From NCBI GenBank assembly GCA_913777325.1, contig CAJYSA010000051.1, forward strand, positions 1 to 33,558: a DNA stretch of 33,558 nucleotides. The letters are read 5' to 3'. The DNA comes from an uncultured Sphingomonas sp. Lineage in GTDB: Bacteria; Pseudomonadota; Alphaproteobacteria; Sphingomonadales; Sphingomonadaceae. The position numbers and the translations under genes are program-made. Shown here one piece after another: positions 14,680 to 26,828 of the stretch (positions are counted from its first letter, which is position 1; each line of letters begins with the position of its first letter). A model generated the notes under the pieces. It was not told where the DNA came from and did not search any database. It saw only the letters and a program-made list of their open reading frames with translations.

Positions 14680-15858
14680 ATGCGTTCCGCCGTCATCGTC
14701 TCCACCGCCCGCACGCCGATCGGTCGCGCCTATCGCGGCGCGTTCAACAACCTGCCCTCGCCCACGCTCGCCAGCCATGCGATCCGCGCCGCGGTCGAAC
14801 GCGCCGGGATCGACGGGGCGGAGGTCGACGACGTCGTGCTCGGCGCCGCGCTTCAGCAGGGGCACCAGGCCACCAACATCGCCCGCACCAGCCTGTTGCG
14901 TGCGGGTCTGCCGACCAGCGTGTCGGGCATGTCGCTCGACCGGCAATGCGCCTCCGGGCTGATGGCGATCGCCACCGCCGCCAAGCAGATCGTGGTCGAC
15001 GGCATGCAGATCGCGATCGGCGGCGGGGTGGAGAGCATCAGCATGGTGCAGACGCCGGAGATGCGCGTCGCGCCCGACAAGGAATTGCTGGCGATGCATC
15101 CGGACATCTACATGCCGATGCTCCAGACCGCAGAGGTCGTGGCCAAGCGCTATGGCATCTCGCGCGAGGCGCAGGACGAATATGGCTATCGCTCGCAGAT
15201 GCGCACCGCCGAGGCGCAGGCCGCGGGCCGCTTCGATGCGGAGATCGTCGCCGTCACCGCGACGAAGGCGGACGTGAACAAGGAGACCAAGGAGGTCACC
15301 CACGAAGCCGTCACGCTGTCGAAGGACGAGGGCAATCGCGCCGATACCACGCTGGAGGGCTTGCGCGCGTTGAAGCCGGTGATGGGGCCCGACCTCAACA
15401 TCACCGCCGGCAACGCCTCGCAATTGTCGGATGGCGCCTCGGCGAGCGTGCTGATGGAGGAAAAGCTCGCCGAACAGCGTGGGCTCGCCCCGCTGGGCCG
15501 CTACGTGGGCATGGCCGTGGCGGGCACCGCGCCCGACGAAATGGGCATCGGCCCCGTCTTTGCGATCCCCAAGCTGCTGGAGCGCAACGGCCTGTCGATG
15601 GATGACATCGGCTTGTGGGAATTGAACGAGGCCTTTGCGGTGCAGGTGCTGTACTGCCGCGATAAGCTGGGCATTCCCGATGAGTTGCTGAACGTCAACG
15701 GCGGTGCGATCGCGATCGGCCACCCTTATGGCATGTCCGGCGCCCGCATGGTCGGCCACGCGCTGATCGAGGGCAAGCGGCGCGGCGCGAAGCATGTCGT
15801 TGTCACGATGTGCGTCGGTGGCGGCATGGGGGCCGCAGGGCTGTTCGAGGTGCTGTAA
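14680..15858 (+). CDS. Thiolase (acetyl-CoA C-acyltransferase)
   Basis: A 392-aa thiolase, full family length. The nucleophile Cys90 is in [11 protein letters not shown], followed by the NEAFA motif, His348 in [16 protein letters not shown] and the acid/base Cys378 in TMCVGGGMG. All catalytic residues are present. It either cleaves 3-ketoacyl-CoA in beta-oxidation or condenses acetyl-CoA; sequence alone does not decide. It lies 24 bases after the MaoC hydratase gene and is probably expressed from the same promoter. The intergenic region after it (15859-16037) shows no clear terminator. Confidence 0.94.
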   Translation: MRSAVIVSTARTPIGRAYRGAFNNLPSPTLASHAIRAAVERAGIDGAEVDDVVLGAALQQGHQATNIARTSLLRAGLPTSVSGMSLDRQCASGLMAIATAAKQIVVDGMQIAIGGGVESISMVQTPEMRVAPDKELLAMHPDIYMPMLQTAEVVAKRYGISREAQDEYGYRSQMRTAEAQAAGRFDAEIVAVTATKADVNKETKEVTHEAVTLSKDEGNRADTTLEGLRALKPVMGPDLNITAGNASQLSDGASASVLMEEKLAEQRGLAPLGRYVGMAVAGTAPDEMGIGPVFAIPKLLERNGLSMDDIGLWELNEAFAVQVLYCRDKLGIPDELLNVNGGAIAIGHPYGMSGARMVGHALIEGKRRGAKHVVVTMCVGGGMGAAGLFEVL

Positions 15859-16037
15859 GGCTGACGGGTGAAGCGGCCATTCGCGCTCTATTCGCCCGGT
15901 CGGTGACCTGGCGGATGTTCGGGAGCCTTGATCGCGCCAGCGGTCGGGGCTCCTGACGTTTAGGGCGTGGCTTCCCGCCGTTCCGCAACCAACGCCCTCG
16001 CCTCTCGTTTTCCGACCGACCCAACAGGAGAAACGAC

Positions 16038-16541
16038 ATGGCCGATGCCAATACCGATCCCCGCAAACTGAAGACCGATCTGTGGAAGAAGATGGCGGAC
16101 AGCCCCTTCGTCATGGTCGGCCCGACGGACGGCCATGCGCATCATGAACCGCTGACCGCGCAACTCGACGAGGATCAGGTCGACACGTTGTTCTTCTTCA
16201 TCGGCAAGACCAATCGTCTGGCCGGTGGCGGTCGCGTGATGGCGCAATATGTGTCGAAGGGGCACGATTTCTTCGCGTGCCTGGACGGCCATGCGCGTAT
16301 CGACAACGATCCGGCACAGATCGACAAATTGTGGAATAAGCAGGTCGAGGCCTGGTTCCCCGAAGGCCGCGACGACCCGAACCTCGCGCTGCTGCGTGTC
16401 GACATCGAGTCCGCGGAACTGTGGGAAACCGACATGTCGTTGTCGGGCAAGGTGAAGATGCTGTTCGGCGGCACGATCAAGTCCGACGAGGTCGGCAGCC
16501 ACGCCAAGGTCGAGACGACCGCGGAGAACAGCCCGGCGTAA
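16038..16541 (+). CDS. Pyridoxamine 5'-phosphate oxidase-fold general stress protein
   Basis: A 167-aa protein of the general-stress-26 type of split-barrel flavin-binding proteins. It starts with a KLKTDLWKKMADSPFVMVG segment, then PLTAQLD, TLFFFIGKTNRLA and FFACLDGHARIDNDPAQIDKLWNKQVEAWFP, which are characteristic of this group. The C-terminal half has ALLRVDIESAELWE. Such proteins bind FMN/FAD and are often induced by stress, but the physiological substrate is unknown. AGGAGA lies seven to eight bases before the ATG. A strong terminator follows. I found no convincing EcfG promoter in the 179 bases upstream. Confidence 0.88.
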   Translation: MADANTDPRKLKTDLWKKMADSPFVMVGPTDGHAHHEPLTAQLDEDQVDTLFFFIGKTNRLAGGGRVMAQYVSKGHDFFACLDGHARIDNDPAQIDKLWNKQVEAWFPEGRDDPNLALLRVDIESAELWETDMSLSGKVKMLFGGTIKSDEVGSHAKVETTAENSPA

Positions 16542-16562
16542 TCCACGCGCTTTGGGTGCGGC

Positions 16563-16595
16563 GGGGCCGGTCGGCATGTCCGACCGGCCCCTTTT
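16563..16595 (+). terminator. Rho-independent terminator between the stress gene and phaZ
   Basis: A perfect 12-bp stem (16563-16574 with 16580-16591, GGGGCCGGTCGG) with loop CATGT, followed by TTTT. It lies between convergent genes; the minus-strand side has no T tract, so it mainly serves the plus-strand gene. Confidence 0.87.
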
Positions 16596-16599
16596 CACG

Positions 16600-17847
16600 T
16601 CAGCTATTGGCCGCGATCCATTCTTCCACCACCGGCGCGATCCGGTTGCGCCACTTCGACCCGTTGAAGATGCCGTAATGGCCCACCGCCTCGGCCATGT
16701 AATAACGCTTCTTGTCCTCGGGCAGCGCGGTGGCGATCGTCAGCGCCGCCTTCGTCTGCCCCAGCCCGCTGATGTCGTCGCGCTCGCCCTCGATCGCCAG
16801 CAGCCCGACGTCGGTGATCGCGCCGCAATCCACACGCCGCCCGCGATGCAGCATCTCGCCCTTGGGCAGGCTGTGCGACTGGAACACGGTGTCGATCGTC
16901 TGGAGGTAGAATTCGGCGGTCATGTCGCAGACCGAGCGATATTCGTCGTAGAACCGCTTGGTCGCCTCGGCGCTGTCGTCGTCGCCGGTCACCAGATGCT
17001 TGAACAGCTCGTAATGGCTCATCATGTGATTGCCCAGGTTCATGGTCATGAACCCCGACAGTTGCAGGAACCCCGGATAGACCTTCCGACCCGCGCCTGG
17101 ATACAGCAGCGGGACGGTCGCGATCACGTTCTGCTCGAACCAGGCGAACGGACGCTCGGTCGCCAGCGTGTTCACCGCGGTCGGCGCCTGCCGCGTATCG
17201 ATCGGCCCGCCCATCATCGTCAGTGTCCGTGGACGGCACGGATTGCGGTCGGCGCTCATCAACGCGGTCGCGGCGAGGCACGGCACCGATGGCTGACAGA
17301 CCGCCAGCATGTGCGCGCCATGCGGCCCATCCGCCGTGCCATCGCCATCCGCGCCGATCGCCTCCAGGAACGCGATCAGATAGTCGATATAATCGTCGAG
17401 ATCGAACCGCCCGTCGCGGGTCGGCACCAGCTTCGCGTCGCGCCAGTCGGTGATGTAGACGTCGGCGACCGGCAGCATCCGCTCCACCGTGCCGCGCAGC
17501 AGGGTGGCGAAATGCCCCGACATCGGCGCCGCGATCAACAGGCGCGGACCACCCTCCACGCCCTCGCGGCGGAAGCGCTTGAGCTGCCCGAACGGGCGCT
17601 GCAACACGATCTCCTCGACGACGCGCACCTCGCGCCCGTCGATCGTGGTCGTGTCCAGCCCGAACGCCGGCTTCCCGCGCGAGGCGGACGCGTGCGCGAA
17701 CACCTCCAGCGCCGATGCCATCAATGGCCCGCCGCCGAGATAGGCGAAGGGATTGGACGGATTGTTCAGCCAGTTGGCGCCCACGGTCGCCATCGCGCTG
17801 GCCGAAGCCAGCCACGAGCGCTGGAATTCATAGGCGTCGTACAACAT
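16600..17847 (-). CDS. phaZ: Intracellular polyhydroxyalkanoate depolymerase
   Basis: A 415-aa alpha/beta hydrolase of the intracellular PHB depolymerase family, which breaks down stored polyester granules. It opens with MLYDAYEFQR, the usual family start. It has the Cys nucleophile Cys184 in LAVCQPSVP in place of Ser, the acid Asp357 or Asp358 in EGERDDISG, and His390 in VGHYGIFNG. There is no signal peptide, which agrees with a cytoplasmic, granule-bound enzyme. Length is normal. It is divergent from the ABC transporter gene. A CTGCAA-CGA-TTGCAG palindrome lies about 65 bases upstream and could be the PhaR site; a TATAGG in between may be the -10. Confidence 0.94.
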   Translation of the reverse strand: MLYDAYEFQRSWLASASAMATVGANWLNNPSNPFAYLGGGPLMASALEVFAHASASRGKPAFGLDTTTIDGREVRVVEEIVLQRPFGQLKRFRREGVEGGPRLLIAAPMSGHFATLLRGTVERMLPVADVYITDWRDAKLVPTRDGRFDLDDYIDYLIAFLEAIGADGDGTADGPHGAHMLAVCQPSVPCLAATALMSADRNPCRPRTLTMMGGPIDTRQAPTAVNTLATERPFAWFEQNVIATVPLLYPGAGRKVYPGFLQLSGFMTMNLGNHMMSHYELFKHLVTGDDDSAEATKRFYDEYRSVCDMTAEFYLQTIDTVFQSHSLPKGEMLHRGRRVDCGAITDVGLLAIEGERDDISGLGQTKAALTIATALPEDKKRYYMAEAVGHYGIFNGSKWRNRIAPVVEEWIAANS

Positions 17848-17912
17848 TCGCGTCTTCCTTCCCCGGCCCCGCGGGTACGGCGCCTATAGCAATGTGCGCC
17901 ATCGCAACGCGA

Positions 17913-17927
17913 CTGCAACGATTGCAG
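17913..17927. promoter_or_regulatory. Perfect 15-bp inverted repeat upstream of phaZ, candidate PhaR operator
   Basis: CTGCAA-CGA-TTGCAG. PhaR proteins are reported to bind CTGC/GCAG- and TGCA-containing sites, and TTGCA/TGCAA repeats also occur before phaR at 32751-32773. Binding by PhaR is inferred. Confidence 0.45.
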
Positions 17928-17960
17928 CCGCCTTCCGGTCCCGCATGACGACGCGATCCG

Positions 17961-17989
17961 TTGAGCGGGCCGGCGCGCGCTGCTAGGCC
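17961..17989 (+). promoter_or_regulatory. Promoter of the ABC transporter gene, predicted leaderless
   Basis: TTGAGC (17961-17966) and TAGGCC (17984-17989) are 17 bases apart. The -10 ends six bases before the ATG at 17996, and no Shine-Dalgarno is present, so the message probably begins at the start codon. Confidence 0.5.
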
Positions 17990-17995
17990 GCCGCC

Positions 17996-19771
17996 ATGGC
18001 CAGCGCTTCCGACGTCGCTCCTTCCCGCCGCCTCGGCAACCTGGCGATGGTCTTTCGCCACGCCCTGCGATACCCGTTGCAGATTACCGCCGCCTTTACC
18101 GCGCTGGCGGTCACGTCCGGTGCGACGATCGCGATCCCGTACAGCTTCAAACGCGTGATCGATCGCGGCTTCGCGGGCACCGGCGCGTCGGCGGAATCGG
18201 TGGCGTCGTCATTCCACTACATGCTGATGATCGTCGCGGTGCTCGCGATCGGCACGGCGGTGCGCTTCTACTTCGTCGCCTGGCTGGGGGAGCGGGTGGT
18301 CGCCGACATCCGGACGGAAGTGCAACGCCACCTCATGACGCTCAGCCCGTCGTTCTACGAAAGCAACCGTCCCTCGGAAATCGCCTCCCGGCTCACCGCC
18401 GACACGGGCCAGATTGAGACGGTGGTCGGCAGCACGGTATCGATCGCGCTGCGCAACTCCTTCACCGCGATCGGCGGGCTGATCTACCTGTTCGCGATCT
18501 CCCCCAAGCTGGCCGCGCTGCTGCTCGCGGGTATCCCGCTCATCATCGCGCCGATCGCGCTGCTGGGGAAGCGCGTCCGCAACCTGTCGCGCACCTCGCA
18601 GGACCGGGTGGCCGACGTCGGCTCGATCGTCGTCGAGACGCTGGGCGCGATGAAGATCGTGCAGGCGTTCGGGCAGGAGGCGCGTGAAAGCGCGCGCTTC
18701 TCCGACGCGGTGGAGGCGACGATGGCGGCGGCGCGCACGCGCGTGGCGTTGCGCGCGATCATGACCGCGATCGTCATCGGGCTGATCTTCGGATCGATCA
18801 CGCTGGTGCTGTGGGAGGGCGCCGACGACGTCGCCGCGGGGCGGCTGTCGGGGGGCGCGATCGCCGCGTTCGTGCTGACCGGCGGGATCGTCGCGGGCGC
18901 GTTCGGCGCGCTGACCGAGGTCTATGGCGACCTGTTGCGCGGCGCCGGCGCGGCGGGGCGGCTGTCGGAATTGCTCGCCGAACGCCCCGAGATCGCAGCG
19001 CCGGCGCATCCCGTCGCGCTGCCGCAGCCGCCGCAGGGTCGCGCCGCGTTCCGTCACGTCGAATTCCGGTACCCCTCGCGCCCGGATGTCGCGGCGCTGC
19101 ACGACTTTTCGCTGGAGGTCGCCCCCGGCGAGACGCTGGCCGTGGTCGGCCCCTCCGGCGCGGGCAAGTCGACGCTATTCCAGCTGCTCCAGCATTTCTA
19201 CCGGCCGGCCAGCGGACAGATCATGGTCGACGGCATCGACCTGGCGCAGGCCGATCCCGCCGCGGTGCGCGCGCGGATCGCGATGGTGCCGCAGGAAACG
19301 GTGATCTTCGGCACCAGCGCGCGCGACAACCTGCGCTATGGACGCTGGGACGCCGACGATGCGCAGATCTGGGCGGCGGCGGAGGCCGCCAACGCCGCCG
19401 ATTTCCTGCGCGCGCTGCCCGATGGGCTCGACACCTTCCTGGGCGAGGGCGGCGCGCGCCTGTCCGGCGGCCAGCGGCAGCGCGTGGCGATCGCGCGCGC
19501 GCTGCTGCGCGACGCCCCGATCCTGCTGCTCGACGAGGCGACCAGCGCGCTCGATGCGGAGAGCGAGCGGCTGGTGCAGGACGCGCTCGAGCGGCTGATG
19601 GCATCGCGCACCACGATCGTCATCGCGCATCGCCTCGCCACCGTTCGCGCGGCCTCGCGGATCGTCGTCATGGATGGCGGCCGCATCGTCGAGGAAGGCG
19701 CCCACGCCACGCTGATCGCGCACGGCGGGCTCTACGCGCGGCTCGCCAGCCTGCAGTTCCACGACGCCTGA
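17996..19771 (+). CDS. ABC half-transporter (MsbA/exporter type), fused membrane and ATPase domains
   Basis: A 591-aa exporter subunit with an N-terminal six-helix membrane domain (about residues 20-320) and a C-terminal nucleotide-binding domain. Walker A GPSGAGKST is at 385-393, the Q-loop in MVPQETVIFG, the signature LSGGQRQR from about 489, Walker B ILLLDEATSALD near 508-519 and the H-loop IVIAHRLATV. It should work as a homodimer in the inner membrane. The substrate (lipid, polysaccharide precursor or drug) cannot be read from the sequence. It is divergent from phaZ. The next gene has its own promoter, so this gene is probably monocistronic. Confidence 0.93.
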   Translation: MASASDVAPSRRLGNLAMVFRHALRYPLQITAAFTALAVTSGATIAIPYSFKRVIDRGFAGTGASAESVASSFHYMLMIVAVLAIGTAVRFYFVAWLGERVVADIRTEVQRHLMTLSPSFYESNRPSEIASRLTADTGQIETVVGSTVSIALRNSFTAIGGLIYLFAISPKLAALLLAGIPLIIAPIALLGKRVRNLSRTSQDRVADVGSIVVETLGAMKIVQAFGQEARESARFSDAVEATMAAARTRVALRAIMTAIVIGLIFGSITLVLWEGADDVAAGRLSGGAIAAFVLTGGIVAGAFGALTEVYGDLLRGAGAAGRLSELLAERPEIAAPAHPVALPQPPQGRAAFRHVEFRYPSRPDVAALHDFSLEVAPGETLAVVGPSGAGKSTLFQLLQHFYRPASGQIMVDGIDLAQADPAAVRARIAMVPQETVIFGTSARDNLRYGRWDADDAQIWAAAEAANAADFLRALPDGLDTFLGEGGARLSGGQRQRVAIARALLRDAPILLLDEATSALDAESERLVQDALERLMASRTTIVIAHRLATVRAASRIVVMDGGRIVEEGAHATLIAHGGLYARLASLQFHDA

Positions 19772-19793
19772 CGCGCGACCGCGCCATCATCGC

Positions 19794-19821
19794 TTGACCC
19801 GCCCCCTGCCCCCTCTACGCT
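19794..19821 (+). promoter_or_regulatory. Promoter of the metallopeptidase gene
   Basis: TTGACC (19794-19799) and TACGCT (19816-19821) are separated by 16 bases. The predicted transcription start lies about 22 bases before the ATG, leaving room for the AGGGGGAAG ribosome site at about 19837-19845. Confidence 0.6.
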
Positions 19822-19849
19822 GAGGTGTGGGGTATCAGGGGGAAGCGGA

Positions 19850-21391
19850 ATGCGGATCCGGTGGGTCGCCGCGGCGCTGGCGGCGGTCGTGGCAACACCT
19901 GCGGCGGCGACCTGGCAACAGGCATCGTCGCGCCATTTCGTGGTCTATTCGGAGGACGCGCCCGACAAGGTCGATGCCTTCGCCACGATGCTCGAACGCT
20001 TCGACAAGGCGATGCGCTTCATGCGTGGCATGGGCGATCCGCCGTTCAGTCCGACGCAGCGCGTGCGCGTGTTCGTCGTCAAGGATGTCGCCACGCTCCA
20101 GAAACTGCTGGGGAGCAGCGATGCCGCCGGCGTCTATATGCCGCGCCTCTCCGGCCCGGTCGCCTTCGTGCCGCGCAAGACCAGCGAAACGGGCAAGATG
20201 GCGCTGACGCCCCAGGCGGTGCTGCTCCACGAATATGCCCATCATTTCATGTTCTCGTCGTGGGGCGACAAGCCGTTTCCGGCGTGGTTCGAGGAAGGGT
20301 TCGCCGAATTCAACGCGACGATGGTGTTCCAGCCCGATCAACTGATCGTCGGCGCCCCGCCGCTCTACCGCGCCTATGGCCTCGTCAACGACGATCTCGT
20401 GCCGATGCGCGACCTGCTGACCGCCACCCCGCAGGACAAGCGCTTTCGCGACGTGCAGACGCAGGTGTTCTACGGTCGCTCATGGATGCTGACGCATTAC
20501 ATGGTGCTCAACAGCGCGCGTCGACCGCTGCTTGCCGCCTATCTGAATGCGCTGGAGGAGGGGAAGGATCTCAAGAGCGCCGCGCCGCTGCTCGGCGATC
20601 CGCGCGCGCTCGATCGCGCGCTGAACGATTATTCGCGCCACCGCCTCCCGCTGCTCGGGCTGAAGGTCGTCGATCTGCCGATCGGGCCGATCACCACCCG
20701 TGCGCTCTCGCCGGCGGAGGAAGCGATCATGCCGGTCGTGTTGCGCTCGACGCGCGGCGTCTCGGCGAAGAGCGCGCCCGGCGTCGCGGTCGCCGCGCGC
20801 AAGGTCGCCGCCGACTGGCCGGCCGACCCCGCGGTGCAGGTCGCGCTCGCCGAAGCGGAATATGACGCGGGCCAGTTCGCCGCGGCGGAGGCGGCGGCGG
20901 GACGCGCGCTGGCCGCCGCGCCCGATCTGCGCGGCGCACTGCTCTATCGCGGCATGGCGCTGTCCGCGCTGGCGCAACGCGATCATGTCACCGATCCGGC
21001 GCGATGGAAGGCGATCCGGCAACTTTTCCTCAAGGCCAACCGGCTCGATCCCGAGGATCCGTGGCCGCTCGTCGCTTATTACGATACGACGCGGCTGTCC
21101 GGCGAGCCGCCGACGCCCAACACCGAAAAAGGGCTGGACTACGCCTTCGCGCTGGCGCCGTTCGATGGCGGCCTCGCGATGAAGGTCGCCGCGATGCACC
21201 TGCGGCGACGGCAATGGGAGGCGGCCAAGCCTGCACTCCGCCGCGTCGCCTACGATCCGCACGGTGGCGGCATGGCCAAGCTCGCCACGGCGGTGCTGAC
21301 GGTGATCGACAGCCACGATGCCAGCGCGCTGGATCAGATGGCGACCGCCCTCGACAAGGCGACGTCCGACGCGGAGGGCGACGGGAATTGA
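19850..21391 (+). CDS. Exported gluzincin-type metallopeptidase with TPR-like C-terminus
   Basis: A 513-aa protein with an N-terminal signal peptide (RIRWVAAALAAVVATPAAA, cleaved before TWQQ). The zinc motif HEYAH (His127, Glu128, His131) is followed by PAWFEEGFAEF with Glu149 as third ligand, so it is a gluzincin-type peptidase. The C-terminal half (from about 300) is a helical repeat region of TPR character (ADPAVQVALAEAEYDAGQFAAAEAAAGRAL and further units). It should act in the periplasm or on the outer surface. It resembles DUF1570-type bacterial proteins, whose substrates are unknown. Active-site residues are intact. It is convergent with atpC. Confidence 0.82.
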   Translation: MRIRWVAAALAAVVATPAAATWQQASSRHFVVYSEDAPDKVDAFATMLERFDKAMRFMRGMGDPPFSPTQRVRVFVVKDVATLQKLLGSSDAAGVYMPRLSGPVAFVPRKTSETGKMALTPQAVLLHEYAHHFMFSSWGDKPFPAWFEEGFAEFNATMVFQPDQLIVGAPPLYRAYGLVNDDLVPMRDLLTATPQDKRFRDVQTQVFYGRSWMLTHYMVLNSARRPLLAAYLNALEEGKDLKSAAPLLGDPRALDRALNDYSRHRLPLLGLKVVDLPIGPITTRALSPAEEAIMPVVLRSTRGVSAKSAPGVAVAARKVAADWPADPAVQVALAEAEYDAGQFAAAEAAAGRALAAAPDLRGALLYRGMALSALAQRDHVTDPARWKAIRQLFLKANRLDPEDPWPLVAYYDTTRLSGEPPTPNTEKGLDYAFALAPFDGGLAMKVAAMHLRRRQWEAAKPALRRVAYDPHGGGMAKLATAVLTVIDSHDASALDQMATALDKATSDAEGDGN

Positions 21392-21454
21392 CGAGCCGGA
21401 ACCAACTGGCGGCCCCTCGCGCCGCAGCGGACGCGGAGGACGCCAGGGGCGGGA

Positions 21455-21706
21455 TCAGCCCGCGTGCTCGGCCAGCACGGTCAGCCCGCGCGCGTTGACC
21501 TCGGCGAAGCCGCCGCGGATCGCGATCGTTTCGGGCTGGCTGCCGGCGGTCTTCTGCACCAGCACGTCGCCATCGCGGATCGTCGACATGAACGGCGCGT
21601 GGCCCTCCAGCACCGCGAAGTCGCCATCGGTCCCCGGCACGGTAACCATATGGACCTCCTCGGAGCGTACGAGGCGTTCGGGGGTGACGAGTTCGAAATG
21701 CAGCAT
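21455..21706 (-). CDS. atpC: F1 ATP synthase epsilon subunit, short form
   Basis: An 83-aa subunit made only of the N-terminal beta-sandwich ([48 protein letters not shown]). The C-terminal helical hairpin of typical ~135-aa epsilon subunits, which inhibits ATP hydrolysis, is absent. Alphaproteobacteria can use a separate zeta subunit for that inhibition; none is in the window. It is the last gene of the atpHAGDC operon, reached after a 141-bp gap containing a hairpin repeat. It is complete, with a normal start and stop, not a truncated pseudogene. Confidence 0.93.
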   Translation of the reverse strand: MLHFELVTPERLVRSEEVHMVTVPGTDGDFAVLEGHAPFMSTIRDGDVLVQKTAGSQPETIAIRGGFAEVNARGLTVLAEHAG

Positions 21707-21721
21707 GTCTTTACCTTAGCT

Positions 21722-21838
21722 CCCTCTCCCCTTCGGGGAGAGGGTTGGGGTGAGGGGTGGTTGTGACGGGAACGATCAACGTCAAACGCGCCGCCCGTTG
21801 CCGCCCCTCACCCAACCCTCTCCCCACAGGGGAGAGGG
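21722..21838. repeat. Hairpin repeat between atpD and atpC, copy 1
   Basis: Two arms in opposite orientation, each a CCCTCTCCCC...GGGGAGAGGG hairpin with a tail reading GTTGGGGTGAGGGG (left, 21722-21760) or CCCCTCACCCAAC (right, 21803-21838), around ~42 bases of unrelated sequence. The same design occurs at 24397-24508. This CCCTCACCC/CCCTCTCCCC family is a widespread dispersed repeat in proteobacteria. Confidence 0.88.
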
Positions 21839-21847
21839 CCATAATGC

Positions 21848-23496
<1,649 letters not shown>

Positions 23497-23511
23497 CCGC
23501 CGGATCGTCAC

Positions 23512-24381
23512 TTACAGTGCCTCGGCGCCCGAGATGATCTCGACCAGCTCGGTCGTGATCGCCGCCTGACGCGCGCGGTTGTACTGGATGCTCAGCCGCT
23601 TGATCATGTCGCCGGCGTTGCGCGTCGCATTGTCCATCGCGGTCATGCGGCTGCCCTGCTCCGAGGCGGCATTCTCCAGCAGCGCGCGGAAGATCTGGAT
23701 CGCGACGTTGCGCGGCAACAGGTCGTCCAGGATCGCTTCCTCGCTCGGCTCATATTCCACCGTCGCATCGGACGCCTTCGCGCCCTTCACCTCGGGGATG
23801 GCGACCGGGATGATCTGCGCGCCGATCGGCTCCTGCACCAGTGCCGACTGGAAGCGGGCGTAGAACAGGTGCGCGACGTCGAACTCGCCCGCCTTGAAGC
23901 GCGCGATCAGGTCATCGGCGATCTCCTTGGCGGCGTCGAAGCTCGCGGTCTTCATGTCCGACAGGTCATGATCCGCGACGATCCCGGTCGGGTAGAAGCG
24001 CTTCATCACGCGCCCCTTCTTGCCGGCGATATAGAAGCGCACGGTCTTGCCCGCCGCCTCCAGCTCCTCGGCCTTGCGGCGCGCGGCGCGGACGATGTTG
24101 GTGTTGAACGCACCCGCCAGCCCGCGCTCCGACGTGGCGACCACCAGCAGGTGCACCTGGTCCTTGCCGGTGCCCGCCAGCAGCGGCGACGCGCCGACGC
24201 CGACCGTCCGCGCGAGGCTGGCGACGACGCCCTCCAGCCGCTCGGCATAGGGGCGCCCGGCGACCGCCGCTTCCTGCGCGCGGCGCAGCTTGGCGGCGGC
24301 GACCATCTTCATCGCCTTGGTGATCTTCTGCGTCGACTTCACCGAGCCGATGCGGATCTTGAGGGCCTTGAGACTTGCCAT
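23512..24381 (-). CDS. atpG: F1 ATP synthase gamma subunit
   Basis: The 289-aa central-stalk subunit. The N-terminal coiled-coil start ([36 protein letters not shown]) and the C-terminal partner helix ([38 protein letters not shown]) are both typical. The ATG at 24381 has AAGGA upstream. The frame is open to 24480 only because it runs through the hairpin repeat, so that extension is rejected. It follows atpA after 137 bp and precedes the small membrane-protein gene. Confidence 0.98.
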   Translation of the reverse strand: MASLKALKIRIGSVKSTQKITKAMKMVAAAKLRRAQEAAVAGRPYAERLEGVVASLARTVGVGASPLLAGTGKDQVHLLVVATSERGLAGAFNTNIVRAARRKAEELEAAGKTVRFYIAGKKGRVMKRFYPTGIVADHDLSDMKTASFDAAKEIADDLIARFKAGEFDVAHLFYARFQSALVQEPIGAQIIPVAIPEVKGAKASDATVEYEPSEEAILDDLLPRNVAIQIFRALLENAASEQGSRMTAMDNATRNAGDMIKRLSIQYNRARQAAITTELVEIISGAEAL

Positions 24382-24396
24382 TTGGGTCCTTCTTCT

Positions 24397-24508
24397 CCCT
24401 CTCCCCGCCGGGGAGAGGGCCGGGGTGAGGGGCCGGGGCCTCGCAGAGAGGACGGTCTCGGTGAGACACCAGCCCCTCACCCAACCCTCTCCCCAGCAGG
24501 GAGAGGGC
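24397..24508. repeat. Hairpin repeat between atpA and atpG, copy 2
   Basis: Left arm CCCTCTCCCC-gcc-GGGGAGAGGG (24397-24419) with tail CCGGGGTGAGGGG. Right arm is CCCCTCACCCAACC followed by CTCTCCCCAGCAGGGAGAG (to 24508). Same family and architecture as 21722-21838, with a different ~39-base centre. Confidence 0.88.
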
Positions 24509-24518
24509 TAAATGCCTG

Positions 24519-26623
<2,105 letters not shown>

Positions 26624-26710
26624 GCGATCCACTTTCCTCGTCATGACCCAAGGGTGCCTGCCCATGCGAACGGATGGCACGCACGACGGCGGCCTCGCTT
26701 GGGTACGGCG

Positions 26711-26739
26711 CGCGTAGCAAAGGGGGAACCGGGATGCAA
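26711..26739 (-). promoter_or_regulatory. Candidate promoter of the atp operon
   Basis: On the minus strand TTGCAT (26739-26734) and TACGCG (26716-26711) are 17 bases apart. Transcription would begin near 26704, giving a leader of about 80 bases before the GTG of atpH. Confidence 0.45.
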
Positions 26740-26828
26740 CCGAAGTGAAACGACGGTGAGGCGCGTCGCACGGTTTGGGCGCAAGCGCCGGGATGCTCGG
26801 CGACCCGCGACGCGCTACATCGCGCATC

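Noticed and set aside
15918-15954. GGGAGCC...GGCTCC stem after the thiolase gene as a terminator
   Set aside because: The loop is about 20 bases and no T tract follows.
24382-24480. Longer N-terminus for AtpG up to 24480
   Set aside because: The extension is the translated hairpin repeat; AtpG proteins begin with MASLK-type starts at 24381.
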